A stretch of 64,000 nt of DNA. It comes from Tenacibaculum jejuense. GTDB taxonomy: Bacteria > Bacteroidota > Bacteroidia > Flavobacteriales > Flavobacteriaceae. How positions within the stretch are numbered: position 1 is the first letter of the stretch; each line of letters begins with the position of its first letter. Under the pieces are notes generated by a model, which was not told where the DNA came from, did not search any database, and was given only the letters and a program-made list of their open reading frames with translations. Of this stretch, positions 18,384 to 26,731 are shown one piece after another. Position numbers and translations under genes: made by a program. The stretch is from assembly GCF_900198195.1 (NCBI RefSeq), contig NZ_LT899436.1, forward strand, positions 4,492,001 to 4,556,000, in the 5' to 3' direction.

Positions 18384-18873
18384 TTCTTAGGTATTTTCTT
18401 AAGTTAACAACAAATTCGTCGTAGTATTTTTTTATGAGTCGGTTTCCAATTACCCTATTTTCTCCATACCTATAAGTTAAACTCCACGGAGTTCCAGGCC
18501 TGTGAGTGGAAGTAACTAATTCTTGAGAAGAAGTATCTCTATATAATTTCCAAGTTAACCTTACAATTTTCTTGTCTTCTTCATCTGTTAAAGTAGGTTC
18601 GTAAGGGCTATCCCATTCATTTTCTAAAGCCATCGATTTAGAAGTGATTGGATCTGATTTAAAATGTTTAAACTCGTGATAAATACTAGGAACTACAGGT
18701 CCATACTTCCAAGCTTCAATAGTATCATCTTTAAAGATTGGTCTTTCTAATAAAGATAGTGAAAGCCCTTGAGCGATATACATTAGCTTTACTAATTTCA
18801 TATTAGTTAAACCAACATTGTGCTGTTTTGCAAGACTTATAAATTCATTAGCTACAGAGCTAGCTGTTCCCAT
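18376..18873 (-). CDS. Panacea/SocA-like domain protein, candidate antitoxin
   Basis: A 165-residue protein with the Panacea (DUF4065, SocA-like) fold: ANEFISLAK, LTNMKLVKLMYIAQG, FKDDTIEAWKYGPVVPSIYHEFK and TWKLYRD. Panacea proteins neutralise unrelated toxins as the antitoxin of PanAT pairs. I prefer the ATG at 18873 (AAAGG 3 nt before it) to a TTG at 18912 that would add 13 residues. A consensus promoter lies upstream. The downstream membrane protein overlaps it by 8 nt; the antitoxin-first order is normal for such modules. Confidence 0.85.
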   Translation of the reverse strand: MGTASSVANEFISLAKQHNVGLTNMKLVKLMYIAQGLSLSLLERPIFKDDTIEAWKYGPVVPSIYHEFKHFKSDPITSKSMALENEWDSPYEPTLTDEEDKKIVRLTWKLYRDTSSQELVTSTHRPGTPWSLTYRYGENRVIGNRLIKKYYDEFVVNLRKYLRSA

Positions 18874-18940
18874 ACCTTTAATACTGTGTTGTTTATACAA
18901 ATGTAGTGACAATTTTTAACCTTTTTCAATTTCTACAGGA

Positions 18941-18972
18941 CAAAAATACAATTTCTGAAGCTAAAAATCAAA
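18941..18972 (-). promoter_or_regulatory. Consensus promoter of the Panacea operon
   Basis: On the minus strand TTTG (18969-18972) is followed after exactly 20 nt by TATTTTTG (18941-18948), a full Bacteroidota -33/-7 promoter. Transcription should start near 18934, about 60 nt before the preferred ATG. Confidence 0.75.
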
Positions 18973-19020
18973 TAGTTAAAGTTTACTCACATTTCTCTAA
19001 TATAAAGAAAAAAGATTAAA

Positions 19021-19028
19021 TAACTTTG
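19021..19028 (+). promoter_or_regulatory. -7 element of the dGTPase gene
   Basis: TAACTTTG, an exact TAnnTTTG, 24 nt before the ATG at 19053. The -33 box is not clear. Confidence 0.45.
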
Positions 19029-19052
19029 TTTCGAATTGATTTAATAGAATAA

Positions 19053-20390
19053 ATGAACTGGGAGCAATTACTTTCTTTAAAACGTTATGGTGATACACAA
19101 AAGCGTGAGCGAATTCAACAAGATGAAACTCGTTTAGGTTTTGAAGTTGATTTTGATAGAATTATCTTTTCTTCTCCTTTTAGAAGCTTACAAGATAAAA
19201 CACAAGTTATTCCATTATCAAAAACTGATTTTGTACATACAAGACTTACACATAGTTTAGAAGTTTCTGTAGTTGGGAGAACCTTGGGAAGAAGAGTTGG
19301 AAAAGAATTATTAGAACGACACCCAAACTTAAAAAAATTAGGATATACTTTTAACGATTTTGGAGCTATTGTAGCAGCTGCTTCTGTAATGCATGATATT
19401 GGTAATCCTCCTTTTGGTCATTCAGGTGAAAAAGCTATTGGAGAATATTTTAAAACAGGTAACGGAAAGCAATACAAAGAGCAATTGACAGAAAAAGAAT
19501 ATCAAGATATTGTTGACTTTGAAGGAAATGCCAATGGTTTAAAAATAGTTACTGAAGATAGAGCAGGAACTCCTGGTGGCTTACGCTTATCATATGCTAC
19601 TTTAGGAGCCTTTATTAAATATCCTAAAGAAAGTCTTCCTAAAAAACCAACTAAAGAAATTTCTGATAAAAAATATGGTTTTTTTCAATCTGAAAAAGAA
19701 GCTTTTTTAGATTTAGTTGGAGATCTAGGAATGTTAAAAAAAGACAGAAATGAAATTGCTTTTCACCGTCATCCTTTAGCCTATTTAGTAGAAGCTGCTG
19801 ATGATATTTGTTATACTATTATTGATTTTGAAGATGGAATCAATCTTGGCTTAATTGATGAAAGTTATGCATTAGAATACATGTCTAAATTAGTTTCTAA
19901 CATTAATAGAGATAAATATTATTCCTTAAAATATAAAAAAGATAGAACTGCATATTTAAGAGCCATTGCAATTAATACTCTAGTTGGTGAAGCTGTTTCT
20001 ATATTTCTAGATAATGAGGAAGCTATTTTACAAGGTAAATTCAATAATGCGTTATTAGATAAATGTAAGTTTGAAGCTCAAATACGTGACATTATAAATA
20101 TTAGTGTAGAAAAGATTTATAAGAGTAAAGAAGTTATTGAGAAAGAAGTTTCAGGATATAAAATTATAGCAGATTTATTAGATGTATTCGTCGTCGCTTT
20201 AAATAATAAATATGACGAAAAACAATCTAATTACGATAAACTAGTGCTGAATTTACTACCAGAAGAATACCAAGAACCAAAAGAAAATTTGTACGATAGA
20301 ATTATGCAAATTTGTAGTTATATAGCAAGTATGTCTGATGGATATGCTATTCGTTTGTATAAAAAAGTGAATGGAAGTGTAATACAATAA
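19053..20390 (+). CDS. dgt: Deoxyguanosinetriphosphate triphosphohydrolase
   Basis: A 445-residue HD-superfamily enzyme splitting dGTP (perhaps other dNTPs) into the nucleoside and triphosphate. The start has SPFRSLQDKTQV and the metal/His sites are TRLTHSLEV, then VMHDIGNPPFGHSGE (HD motif) and further down HPLAYLVEAADDICY. All metal ligands appear present. It tunes dNTP pools and can protect from phage. Situated near, but transcribed separately from, the ribonucleotide reductase genes. A bidirectional terminator follows. Confidence 0.93.
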   Translation: MNWEQLLSLKRYGDTQKRERIQQDETRLGFEVDFDRIIFSSPFRSLQDKTQVIPLSKTDFVHTRLTHSLEVSVVGRTLGRRVGKELLERHPNLKKLGYTFNDFGAIVAAASVMHDIGNPPFGHSGEKAIGEYFKTGNGKQYKEQLTEKEYQDIVDFEGNANGLKIVTEDRAGTPGGLRLSYATLGAFIKYPKESLPKKPTKEISDKKYGFFQSEKEAFLDLVGDLGMLKKDRNEIAFHRHPLAYLVEAADDICYTIIDFEDGINLGLIDESYALEYMSKLVSNINRDKYYSLKYKKDRTAYLRAIAINTLVGEAVSIFLDNEEAILQGKFNNALLDKCKFEAQIRDIINISVEKIYKSKEVIEKEVSGYKIIADLLDVFVVALNNKYDEKQSNYDKLVLNLLPEEYQEPKENLYDRIMQICSYIASMSDGYAIRLYKKVNGSVIQ

Positions 20391-20396
20391 ACTAAA

Positions 20397-20431
20397 AAAA
20401 AGAGCTACCTAAATGAGTAGCTCTTTTTTTT
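20397..20431. terminator. Bidirectional terminator
   Basis: AAAAAGAGCTAC/GTAGCTCTTTTT with an 8-nt loop, and T-runs on both strands. It separates dgt from the convergent lipoprotein gene. Confidence 0.85.
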
Positions 20432-20445
20432 GTATCAAACTTTAG

Positions 20446-21126
20446 TTACCATGTTTTTACAACTGGTATATTTGTACTGTTATCTGTAAACGAGCCTTTC
20501 CCATCTTTATTCCATTTATAAATTACCTCTTCACTTGTTATAGTACCAGATCTATCAGATTTGTTATATACAAGGGTAGTTTTATCTTCAAAAAGTAATT
20601 CGATAATAATATTTTCATCTGTTATTTCCCAATTTAAAGCTCCTATTGCAGAACCTTCGTTTATTATAAAAACACCCGCATTTTCATCTAATAAAGTATT
20701 TCCTTTTAAAAAGTCTAAAGAAAGATTTCCTGAAGAAACATTGTACACAAAAGAAAATCTATCCAATTGTTTTTCTACTGCATAATTTACTTCAACTACA
20801 TCTCCAAAAAGATTATCTAACCAATTAAAAGATTCTTTTTTATCTGTTATAGTTGATGAAATTGTAGTTTTAGGAACCTTTAAAAAATCAACTATTTGAC
20901 TAGTTGTTTTTACAATATCATTAAAGGCCACAACAGCTTCCTTAGAAGTTTGATTCGTATTAGTAATCATATTATCTGGTAATATTGTAAAATTTAAAGC
21001 TTCATTTAAACTACCAATTACCACCTCATGAAAAGGTTTTGTTTCTTCTAAAACTTTATCATCATTACTACATGAAAACGATAACAAAATCAATAGAAAT
21101 AAACTATAATTCAATATTTTCTTCAT
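20446..21126 (-). CDS. Hypothetical lipoprotein
   Basis: A 226-residue protein with a lipobox (LLSFSC, then SNDD). The rest is a helical part (residues ~30-100) and a beta-rich C-terminal part ending in IPVVKTW. No known domain is recognised. It lies 1 nt after the stop of the lipoprotein gene at 21128, so the two are one operon and both face the same envelope compartment. Confidence 0.7.
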   Translation of the reverse strand: MKKILNYSLFLLILLSFSCSNDDKVLEETKPFHEVVIGSLNEALNFTILPDNMITNTNQTSKEAVVAFNDIVKTTSQIVDFLKVPKTTISSTITDKKESFNWLDNLFGDVVEVNYAVEKQLDRFSFVYNVSSGNLSLDFLKGNTLLDENAGVFIINEGSAIGALNWEITDENIIIELLFEDKTTLVYNKSDRSGTITSEEVIYKWNKDGKGSFTDNSTNIPVVKTW

Positions 21127-21127
21127 C

Positions 21128-21715
21128 TTAAATTAATCTTTTTTGTTCCGCAACAAAGCTGACCTTAATTGTAGTATTTATTTCTAAAATACTATCATCA
21201 TCATTTATGACCTTCATCACAATATCTTCATCAAATTCTGCTTTTATTTTTCGCTTTTCGTATGCTAAATCTTTTTGCCAAGATGAAACTTCTAACACTT
21301 CTGTAGTAGAACAACCAGTAAAATTTGCTCGTATTTCTTTGTAAGAAAAATTATTGTTTTCATCTCTAAAAAAAAGACTTCCACAACCATTAGTAAATTC
21401 TACACTTTCTATTTTTCCTGTATCTACAAATCCTTTTAAAGTTCTTCTGAAGTTATTTAAAACAAAATTGTTTTCGGTTGTTATGTTCCTAAATTCAAAA
21501 CTAGAATTTCCATCAAACACATCTCCACCAATATCACTATCGAATTTATTTTCAATCTCTTTAAACGTGTATTTTCCTTTGTGAGGTCCATCTGCAAACT
21601 CAATTGTAAGTTGAAGTTCTTCATTTATTTGCTGAGTAATATTTTCATCATCTTTACTACATGAATAAAAACTTAATGCGATTAAGAATACTAAAATTAG
21701 ATTTCTTTTTTTCAT
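21128..21715 (-). CDS. Lipoprotein, paralogue of the protein at 21882-22490
   Basis: A 195-residue lipoprotein (lipobox LSFYSC, then SKDDE). It shares a pattern with the protein encoded just upstream: GP.KG.YTFK, FTNGCG.L.F.D.N...YK.I, FTGC, W.K and a C-terminal NDD.S..-.T..V.F.A.Q block. The two conserved Cys (NGCG and FTGC) may form a disulfide outside the cytoplasm. Function unknown; first gene of a two-lipoprotein operon. Confidence 0.72.
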   Translation of the reverse strand: MKKRNLILVFLIALSFYSCSKDDENITQQINEELQLTIEFADGPHKGKYTFKEIENKFDSDIGGDVFDGNSSFEFRNITTENNFVLNNFRRTLKGFVDTGKIESVEFTNGCGSLFFRDENNNFSYKEIRANFTGCSTTEVLEVSSWQKDLAYEKRKIKAEFDEDIVMKVINDDDSILEINTTIKVSFVAEQKRLI

Positions 21716-21784
21716 TTCTTTATGTTTTTTAATTTATATACTTTTTTATGTTTATTTGAATTAAAGGTTAACATAAAATACCAC

Positions 21785-21817
21785 TAAAAAAACCTCAGCA
21801 TTGTAAAACACTGAGGT
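21785..21817 (-). terminator. Terminator after the 22 kb operon
   Basis: On the minus strand ACCTCAG/CTGAGGT closes an inner partial stem and is followed by TTTTTTT. It ends the DUF4412 operon before the lipoprotein operon. Confidence 0.85.
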
Positions 21818-21881
21818 ATAAAAGCAGAACAAACAATTCCATCAAAAAACTAATTATCTACTATTATTTTTACAAACAAAA

Positions 21882-22490
21882 TCATGAAAATTTTGACTGA
21901 TTTGCTAAGAACTCCACAGTGACTTCTGTTGTTATTGTTTCTTCAGAGCCATCGTCATTAGTAATTTTAAACTTTACTGAATCTGTAAATGTTCCTGTAA
22001 CTTTTCTTCTAAGTTTTACAACACCTTTTTTCCATGGAGTAGCTTTGATAATTTTAGTCTTCGTACAGCCTGTAAAATCACCATCAATTCTTTTATACTT
22101 CTGATTATTTTTAATATCAATAAAATTTAAATGACCACATCCTGAAGTATATTTTTTAGTCGTCTGATCTCCTACTCTAGCTTCTCCTAAAAAACTCCTT
22201 GAAAAATTATGAATCTGAATTCCTTTTTCAGAAATAATTTTATTGGCACTTATTTGACTTACCTTATCGTGAAATCCGAGATTAATTTGACTCAAGTAAT
22301 CTCCTTTTGCAGGTTTAAAAGTATGTGTCCCTTTAAACGGTCCGTTCTTAAAACTAATTTTGATATAAGGTTTTAACTTTTTGGCTATCTTAAACTCCTC
22401 TTTATGGTAAAGTTCTTTTGTTTCCTTTCTTTCTTCTTTAGGATAAATCATAAATAAAACAACTCCTAAAACATATAAAACAGCTTTCAT
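21882..22490 (-). CDS. Secreted protein, paralogue of the lipoprotein at 21128
   Basis: A 202-residue protein with a short hydrophobic start (MKAVLYVLGVVLFMIYP) that could be a signal peptide or membrane anchor, but no lipobox. It shares with the lipoprotein at 21128 the GPFKGTHTFK, TSGCGHLNF, YKRIDGDFTGC, W.K, NDDGSEE and TVEFLANQ blocks, including both Cys. The copies are divergent, so the duplication is old. It follows the DUF4412 gene by 2 nt and is co-transcribed with it. Confidence 0.68.
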   Translation of the reverse strand: MKAVLYVLGVVLFMIYPKEERKETKELYHKEEFKIAKKLKPYIKISFKNGPFKGTHTFKPAKGDYLSQINLGFHDKVSQISANKIISEKGIQIHNFSRSFLGEARVGDQTTKKYTSGCGHLNFIDIKNNQKYKRIDGDFTGCTKTKIIKATPWKKGVVKLRRKVTGTFTDSVKFKITNDDGSEETITTEVTVEFLANQSKFS

Positions 22491-22492
22491 AA

Positions 22493-23254
22493 TTAAAACA
22501 TTGATTTATAGTCAGCAGTATTTATCTCTTGCTTCTTATCCTTTTCTATTTTTATGACTTGAACTAAACCTTTTTCACCAGATTTAGACTCGTAGTTTAA
22601 CTCTAGCACAAAACCTTTAATATTTGTACTGTTTGTCATTCCTAACAAAGGTGCATAATTAGACTCTATAGGGAACTTTGATGTTACCCAAATTGAAGCA
22701 GAACCTTCTTCGTTTTTATATTGGTATTCTTCACAATTGTATCCTAAAATAGTTTTCGTATTTCCAGTTTTAATCAAGCCTTCTTCTCCTTGAGGCATTT
22801 TGTCAGAATTATCAAACTCAATAGATTCACTTTCTTTTTTAATCTTCATTCCTCCTGCATCAATTAAAGAAATGATTTTAGATGGTGTAATTACATTATA
22901 AATCTGATTTGTACCATCTACATTCATTTCCATACAAATCACATCTTCCCTCCTGTTAAAAAGAAGATTAAAAACCGTTTTATCATTCCTATCATTAGAA
23001 ACTTCTACAGTAACGCTTCCTTTAAAAGAATACTTCGAGTTTGCTGATGTTGATTTTTTCTTTTTCTTCTTCTTTTTCAAAGCTCCATCTATTGTTTCAT
23101 CTGCTTTTTTATCAATTTTATTCATTGCTTTATTCTCCACTTTGTTTTGAAGTCTTTTGCTTACTTTTTTCCAAAATTGAGCTTGTACATTCATTGGTGC
23201 ATAAAGCAAACCTCCAACAACACAAATTATTCTAATTAGTTTTTTTGTTCTCAT
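22493..23254 (-). CDS. DUF4412 secreted protein
   Basis: A 253-residue protein with a signal peptide (to about VQAQ, residue 26). Next is a lysine-rich segment with a run of nine Lys (residues ~60-68), then a DUF4412 domain (YSFKGSVTVEVS to NTADYKSMF) with a typical TKTILGYNCEEYQYK core. Such proteins are widespread in Bacteroidota envelopes and their role is not known. First gene of an operon with the secreted paralogue; divergent from the ECF sigma gene. Confidence 0.82.
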   Translation of the reverse strand: MRTKKLIRIICVVGGLLYAPMNVQAQFWKKVSKRLQNKVENKAMNKIDKKADETIDGALKKKKKKKKSTSANSKYSFKGSVTVEVSNDRNDKTVFNLLFNRREDVICMEMNVDGTNQIYNVITPSKIISLIDAGGMKIKKESESIEFDNSDKMPQGEEGLIKTGNTKTILGYNCEEYQYKNEEGSASIWVTSKFPIESNYAPLLGMTNSTNIKGFVLELNYESKSGEKGLVQVIKIEKDKKQEINTADYKSMF

Positions 23255-23363
23255 AATAGTATCTGTTTTATAGCTTAATGTTTACTTTTAAAAAAGGTTA
23301 ACATTACTATTGAAAAAAGTTTTTTGAGATTTTTGTTTACTTTTAGAAAAAAAATGACACTAA

Positions 23364-23906
23364 ATGAATGATAGTGAGAAACTCCAGCGTATAAAAAAAG
23401 GAGACACTAAAATATTAAAGGAAATCTATACAACTTATAGAGAACCTTTTTTAGTGTTTGGTAAAAAGTTTAGTTCTTCTGATGAAGATATCTTAGATGT
23501 ATATCAAGATGCTATTATTGCTTTTAGAGAACAAGTACTAAAAGGAAAAACAGATGATTTAAATTGTACGTTGAAAACATATTTATTTGGTATAGGAAAA
23601 TATATGATTTTTGATAAAAACAGAAAACAAAGTAAAGAAGTGAGTATTGTAAATCATGATATAAAAGATGATTATGATACTGTTGAAGTTCCAAGTTTTT
23701 CTGATACAATTAACTTACAACAGAGACAAATTCAAAAAGCATTACTCCAATTAGGAAAAAAATGCAAAGAGGTTCTAACACTATTTTATTATAATAATTT
23801 AACTATAGAAGAGATTAAAGACTATTTGAAATACGACAATAAAAATGTAGTTAAAAGTCAGAAATCAAGATGTTTAAAACAATTAAAATCTAAAATCAAT
23901 GGATAA
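23364..23906 (+). CDS. ECF-type RNA polymerase sigma factor
   Basis: A 180-residue sigma-70 family protein. Region 2 is at about residues 25-90 (DILDVYQDAIIAFRE, then YLFGIGKYMIFD) and region 4 at about 118-175 (LLQLGKKCKEVLTLFYYNNLTIEEI, helix-turn-helix SQKSRCLKQLK). It directs RNA polymerase to a small regulon, probably for an envelope or growth signal. The stop overlaps the next gene by 8 nt, and that gene encodes a membrane protein likely to be its anti-sigma factor. Confidence 0.87.
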   Translation: MNDSEKLQRIKKGDTKILKEIYTTYREPFLVFGKKFSSSDEDILDVYQDAIIAFREQVLKGKTDDLNCTLKTYLFGIGKYMIFDKNRKQSKEVSIVNHDIKDDYDTVEVPSFSDTINLQQRQIQKALLQLGKKCKEVLTLFYYNNLTIEEIKDYLKYDNKNVVKSQKSRCLKQLKSKING

Positions 23907-24618
23907 ACTTTCACTTATAGAAAAATATTTTGAAGGTACTTTGTCTTCAATTGAACGTGAAGAGTTTGATTCATTAATCAATACGGATTCTGAGTTTAAA
24001 AAAGATTTTGAATTTCAATCGAACCTTCAAAAAGCTATTCATCAAAATGAAAGGGAAGAATTAAAGAAAGAGCTTCAAGACTTAGAATTTGACATTACTA
24101 ATAAAGTAAAGAAAAAATCTGCATTCCCACTCTTAAAAGTTGCAGCATCTATTGTTTTAATTTTTTCACTGGGAGCTTATTTTTTACTCAATAATCCTGC
24201 TTCTTCAGAAGATTTATTTCGAGAGTATTACAGTCCGTACGAAAATGTAGTGCAACCTATTGTAAGAGGAGAATCATCTGAAACTATCGAGTTTAAAGCT
24301 TTTTTAAGCTACGAAAAGCAAGAATATAATGAGGCTTTAACTTTGTTTGAATCTGCGTATAATAACACTCAAAAATCACATTTACTTTTATACAAAGCGA
24401 ATTGTTTGCTGTCTTTACAACAACCCGAACAAGCAATTAGCGCTTTAAACGAATATCTTACTAAAGAAGAAATATTTAAAGATAAGGCAAACTGGTATTT
24501 AGGTTTAAGTTACTTACAACTAAACAGTAAAGAACAAGCTAAAAAATATTTTAAAAATGTTCAAGAATTAAGTAAATACAAAAGCAAGGAAATAGAAGAG
24601 CTACTTAATAAATTATAA
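23899..24618 (+). CDS. Probable anti-sigma protein with TPR repeats
   Basis: A 239-residue protein. The cytoplasmic part (1-75) starts DKLSLIEKYFEGTLSSIEREEFDSLIN, as in Bacteroidota anti-sigma factors. One membrane helix (about 76-95, LLKVAASIVLIFSLGAYFLL) follows, then two or three TPR motifs in the periplasm (YNEALTLFESAY, QAISALNEYL, ANWYLGLSYLQLNSKEQAKKYF). It probably holds the sigma factor encoded just upstream (8-nt overlap) and releases it when the TPR part senses a partner. The anti-sigma role is inferred from the layout. Confidence 0.75.
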   Translation: MDKLSLIEKYFEGTLSSIEREEFDSLINTDSEFKKDFEFQSNLQKAIHQNEREELKKELQDLEFDITNKVKKKSAFPLLKVAASIVLIFSLGAYFLLNNPASSEDLFREYYSPYENVVQPIVRGESSETIEFKAFLSYEKQEYNEALTLFESAYNNTQKSHLLLYKANCLLSLQQPEQAISALNEYLTKEEIFKDKANWYLGLSYLQLNSKEQAKKYFKNVQELSKYKSKEIEELLNKL

Positions 24619-24620
24619 AT

Positions 24621-25187
24621 TTATTTACGCTCTTCTGCAAATTTCTCTAATGCTGAGTACCAATTTTCTCCAAACTTTCTAATTAAAGCTTCTTTTACAA
24701 ACTTGTATACAGGAACACCTAACTCTTCTCCTAAAGAACAAGCATCATCGCAAATTTCCCATTTATGATAATTCACAGCAGAGAATTCGGCATAATCTTT
24801 TACTCGTACAGGATATAAATGACAAGAAACTGGTTTTTTCCAATCTACTAATCCTTTATTGTAAGCTTCTTCTATAGCACACAAAGCTGTATTTTTTTCA
24901 TCGAAAATTACATAAGCGCACTCTGCATGATTTACTAGTGGTGTTTCTAATTCTCCAAAATCACTTGTCACCCAAGTTCCTTGAGATTCTATGGCTTCTA
25001 CACCTTCTTTACGAAGAAATGGCTTTACTTTCGGATAAATTTCTTCTAAAATCTTTGTTTCCTCCTTGTCTAATGGAGCTCCTGCTTCTCCTTCAACACA
25101 ACAAATACCTTTGCATGCAGATAAATTACATACAAACTCCTTTTCTATAATGTCTTCTGAGACTATTGTTTTTCCTAACTGAAACAT
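24621..25187 (-). CDS. DUF3109 family Cys-rich protein
   Basis: A 188-residue protein. The N-terminal FVCNLSACKGICCVEGEAGAP carries a Cys cluster that could bind zinc or iron. More Cys are at HAECAYVIF, ALCAIEE, SCHLYPVRV and EICDDACSLG, matching DUF3109 and the wider YkgJ-like group. The function is unknown; some relatives are thought to bind a metal cluster. Convergent with the anti-sigma gene, 2 nt away. Cytoplasmic. Confidence 0.85.
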   Translation of the reverse strand: MFQLGKTIVSEDIIEKEFVCNLSACKGICCVEGEAGAPLDKEETKILEEIYPKVKPFLRKEGVEAIESQGTWVTSDFGELETPLVNHAECAYVIFDEKNTALCAIEEAYNKGLVDWKKPVSCHLYPVRVKDYAEFSAVNYHKWEICDDACSLGEELGVPVYKFVKEALIRKFGENWYSALEKFAEERK

Positions 25188-25234
25188 GGCGTAAAAATAA
25201 ACTTATTTTTACTACATTTAATTCCATTAATACA

Positions 25235-25242
25235 TACTTTTG
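25235..25242 (+). promoter_or_regulatory. -7 element of the MarC operon
   Basis: TACTTTTG, an exact TAnnTTTG, 39 nt before the MarC-family start. Confidence 0.4.
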
Positions 25243-25281
25243 CCGCTTGTTTTAAAAAAAGTATAACTAAAAACATCAGTT

Positions 25282-25863
25282 ATGGATTTTAATTTAAATG
25301 AAATTTTCACTGCATTCATGGTATTATTTGCCGTGATTGATATTGTAGGTAACATTCCTATTATTATCGATTTACGAAAAAAAGTTGGTCATATTCAATC
25401 TGAAAAAGCATCAATTATTGCCGGGTTAATTATGATTTTATTCTTATTCGTAGGACAACGATTATTAGGATTTATTGGAATTGATGTAAATTCTTTTGCT
25501 GTTGCGGGTTCGTTTATCTTATTCTTTATTGCTTTAGAAATGATTCTTGGTATCACGTTATACAAAGACGAAGAAGATCAAGCGCTCAATGCTACAGTAT
25601 TTCCTTTAGCCTTTCCTTTAATTGCAGGACCAGGTAGTTTAACAACTTTATTATCGCTTAGAGCAGAATTTCAATTAATGAATATTATCATAGCTGTATT
25701 ACTAAATGTAATCGTTATTTATTTAGTATTGAAAACTTCTGCAAGAATTGAACGCATTATTGGTAAAAACGGTATTGCAATTATTAGAAAAATATTTGGA
25801 GTAATATTATTGGCAATTGCTGTAAAACTTTTTGCTGCAAACATTAAAATGTTACTAGCTTAA
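25282..25863 (+). CDS. MarC/UPF0056 family membrane protein
   Basis: A 193-residue protein with six hydrophobic segments and the family pattern: VLFAVIDIVGNIP, RLLGFIGIDVNSFAVAGSFILFFIALEMILG and VFPLAFPLIAGPGSLTTLL. MarC-like proteins are inner-membrane proteins of unclear function; the old link to multiple antibiotic resistance was not upheld. A short flavoprotein gene begins 1 nt after its stop (TAATATG) and is co-transcribed. Confidence 0.9.
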   Translation: MDFNLNEIFTAFMVLFAVIDIVGNIPIIIDLRKKVGHIQSEKASIIAGLIMILFLFVGQRLLGFIGIDVNSFAVAGSFILFFIALEMILGITLYKDEEDQALNATVFPLAFPLIAGPGSLTTLLSLRAEFQLMNIIIAVLLNVIVIYLVLKTSARIERIIGKNGIAIIRKIFGVILLAIAVKLFAANIKMLLA

Positions 25864-25864
25864 T

Positions 25865-26479
25865 ATGAAGTTTGATGCTTTAATTATTGGTGGTGGTGTT
25901 GCTGGTATGCAATGTGCCTTAGTTTTAGGTTCTGCAAAAGAGAAATGGTTTGCCAAAGACAAAAACATTGGAATTATAATGCACCAAAGAAGTTCACACT
26001 TACAAAATGCTTTATTTAATAACGTTTTAGGATTAAATCCTGGCGCTTTAGGTAAAGATATTTTAGAGATGGGAAAAAATCAAATGAACGAACTTTATCC
26101 GCATATTCATCAAATTCATAGTGAAAAAGTCGAGGCTGTTCTCGACGATCAAGATGGTTATAAAGTAATAACTAATAAAGAGACGCACTTTGCAAAAAAT
26201 GTTGTTGTCGCTTTAAATTATGCTAAACCATTTTCGATAGCTGGATTGGAACAATATGTTGAAAAACATTCTCGTGCTAATCCAATGAAAGATCGAATTC
26301 AACTACGAAATTTTAATCATCTTATTAAAGACGGATTATATGTCTGCGGAACAATCGCAGGCTGGAGAAGTCAATATGCTATAGCAGCTGGTAGCGGCGC
26401 TTCGGTTGCTACAGATATTCTTACTTTATGGAATGATAATATTTCAACTAAAGTTCATGATAAAATAAAGGCTGAATAG
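25865..26479 (+). CDS. Half-size thioredoxin-reductase-like flavoprotein
   Basis: A 204-residue protein. The FAD motif is DALIIGGGVAGMQCALVLG (residues 4-22), and the C-terminal contact is KDGLYVCGTIAGWRSQYAIAAGSGASVATDI. True thioredoxin reductases are ~310 residues and carry an NADPH domain with a CxxC between these parts; here that domain is missing and no CxxC is seen. It may be an FAD-binding redox protein reduced by another partner. It follows the MarC-family gene by 1 nt. Confidence 0.8.
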   Translation: MKFDALIIGGGVAGMQCALVLGSAKEKWFAKDKNIGIIMHQRSSHLQNALFNNVLGLNPGALGKDILEMGKNQMNELYPHIHQIHSEKVEAVLDDQDGYKVITNKETHFAKNVVVALNYAKPFSIAGLEQYVEKHSRANPMKDRIQLRNFNHLIKDGLYVCGTIAGWRSQYAIAAGSGASVATDILTLWNDNISTKVHDKIKAE

Positions 26480-26493
26480 ATTATTCAGCCTTT
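26467..26493. terminator. Perfect hairpin overlapping the stop codon
   Basis: AAAGGCTGAATA/TATTCAGCCTTT around GAT: 12 bp, including the TAG stop of the flavoprotein gene. Only TTT follows, so it is a weak intrinsic terminator or an mRNA end-stabiliser. Confidence 0.55.
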
Positions 26494-26661
26494 GAAGAAT
26501 ATTGAATTAGTAAAATTTATATTCCCCCGAACAAATTTCATTCTAATTCTACTCAAATATAATTTTAACCCTTTCTATTAAGAATTCTAAAATCTTTAAC
26601 GTATCAAAATAAAGTATAAGCGTTAAGATAATTAGCACTAAAAAAGAATTACAAATATTTA

Positions 26662-26692
26662 TTGAACTTGCTCTTTTTTTAGGTTACATTTG
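26662..26692 (+). promoter_or_regulatory. Consensus promoter of the 26.7 kb membrane gene
   Basis: TTG (26662-26664), 20 nt, then TACATTTG (26685-26692). Start of transcription expected near 26698, giving a leader of ~34 nt. Confidence 0.6.
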
Positions 26693-26731
26693 AGTATACC
26701 AAACTGATTTTTAACCTCTAACTACTTTATC

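Noticed and set aside
18874..18912. Longer Panacea protein from a TTG
   Set aside because: The ATG at 18873 has a better upstream AAAGG and matches the family's start.
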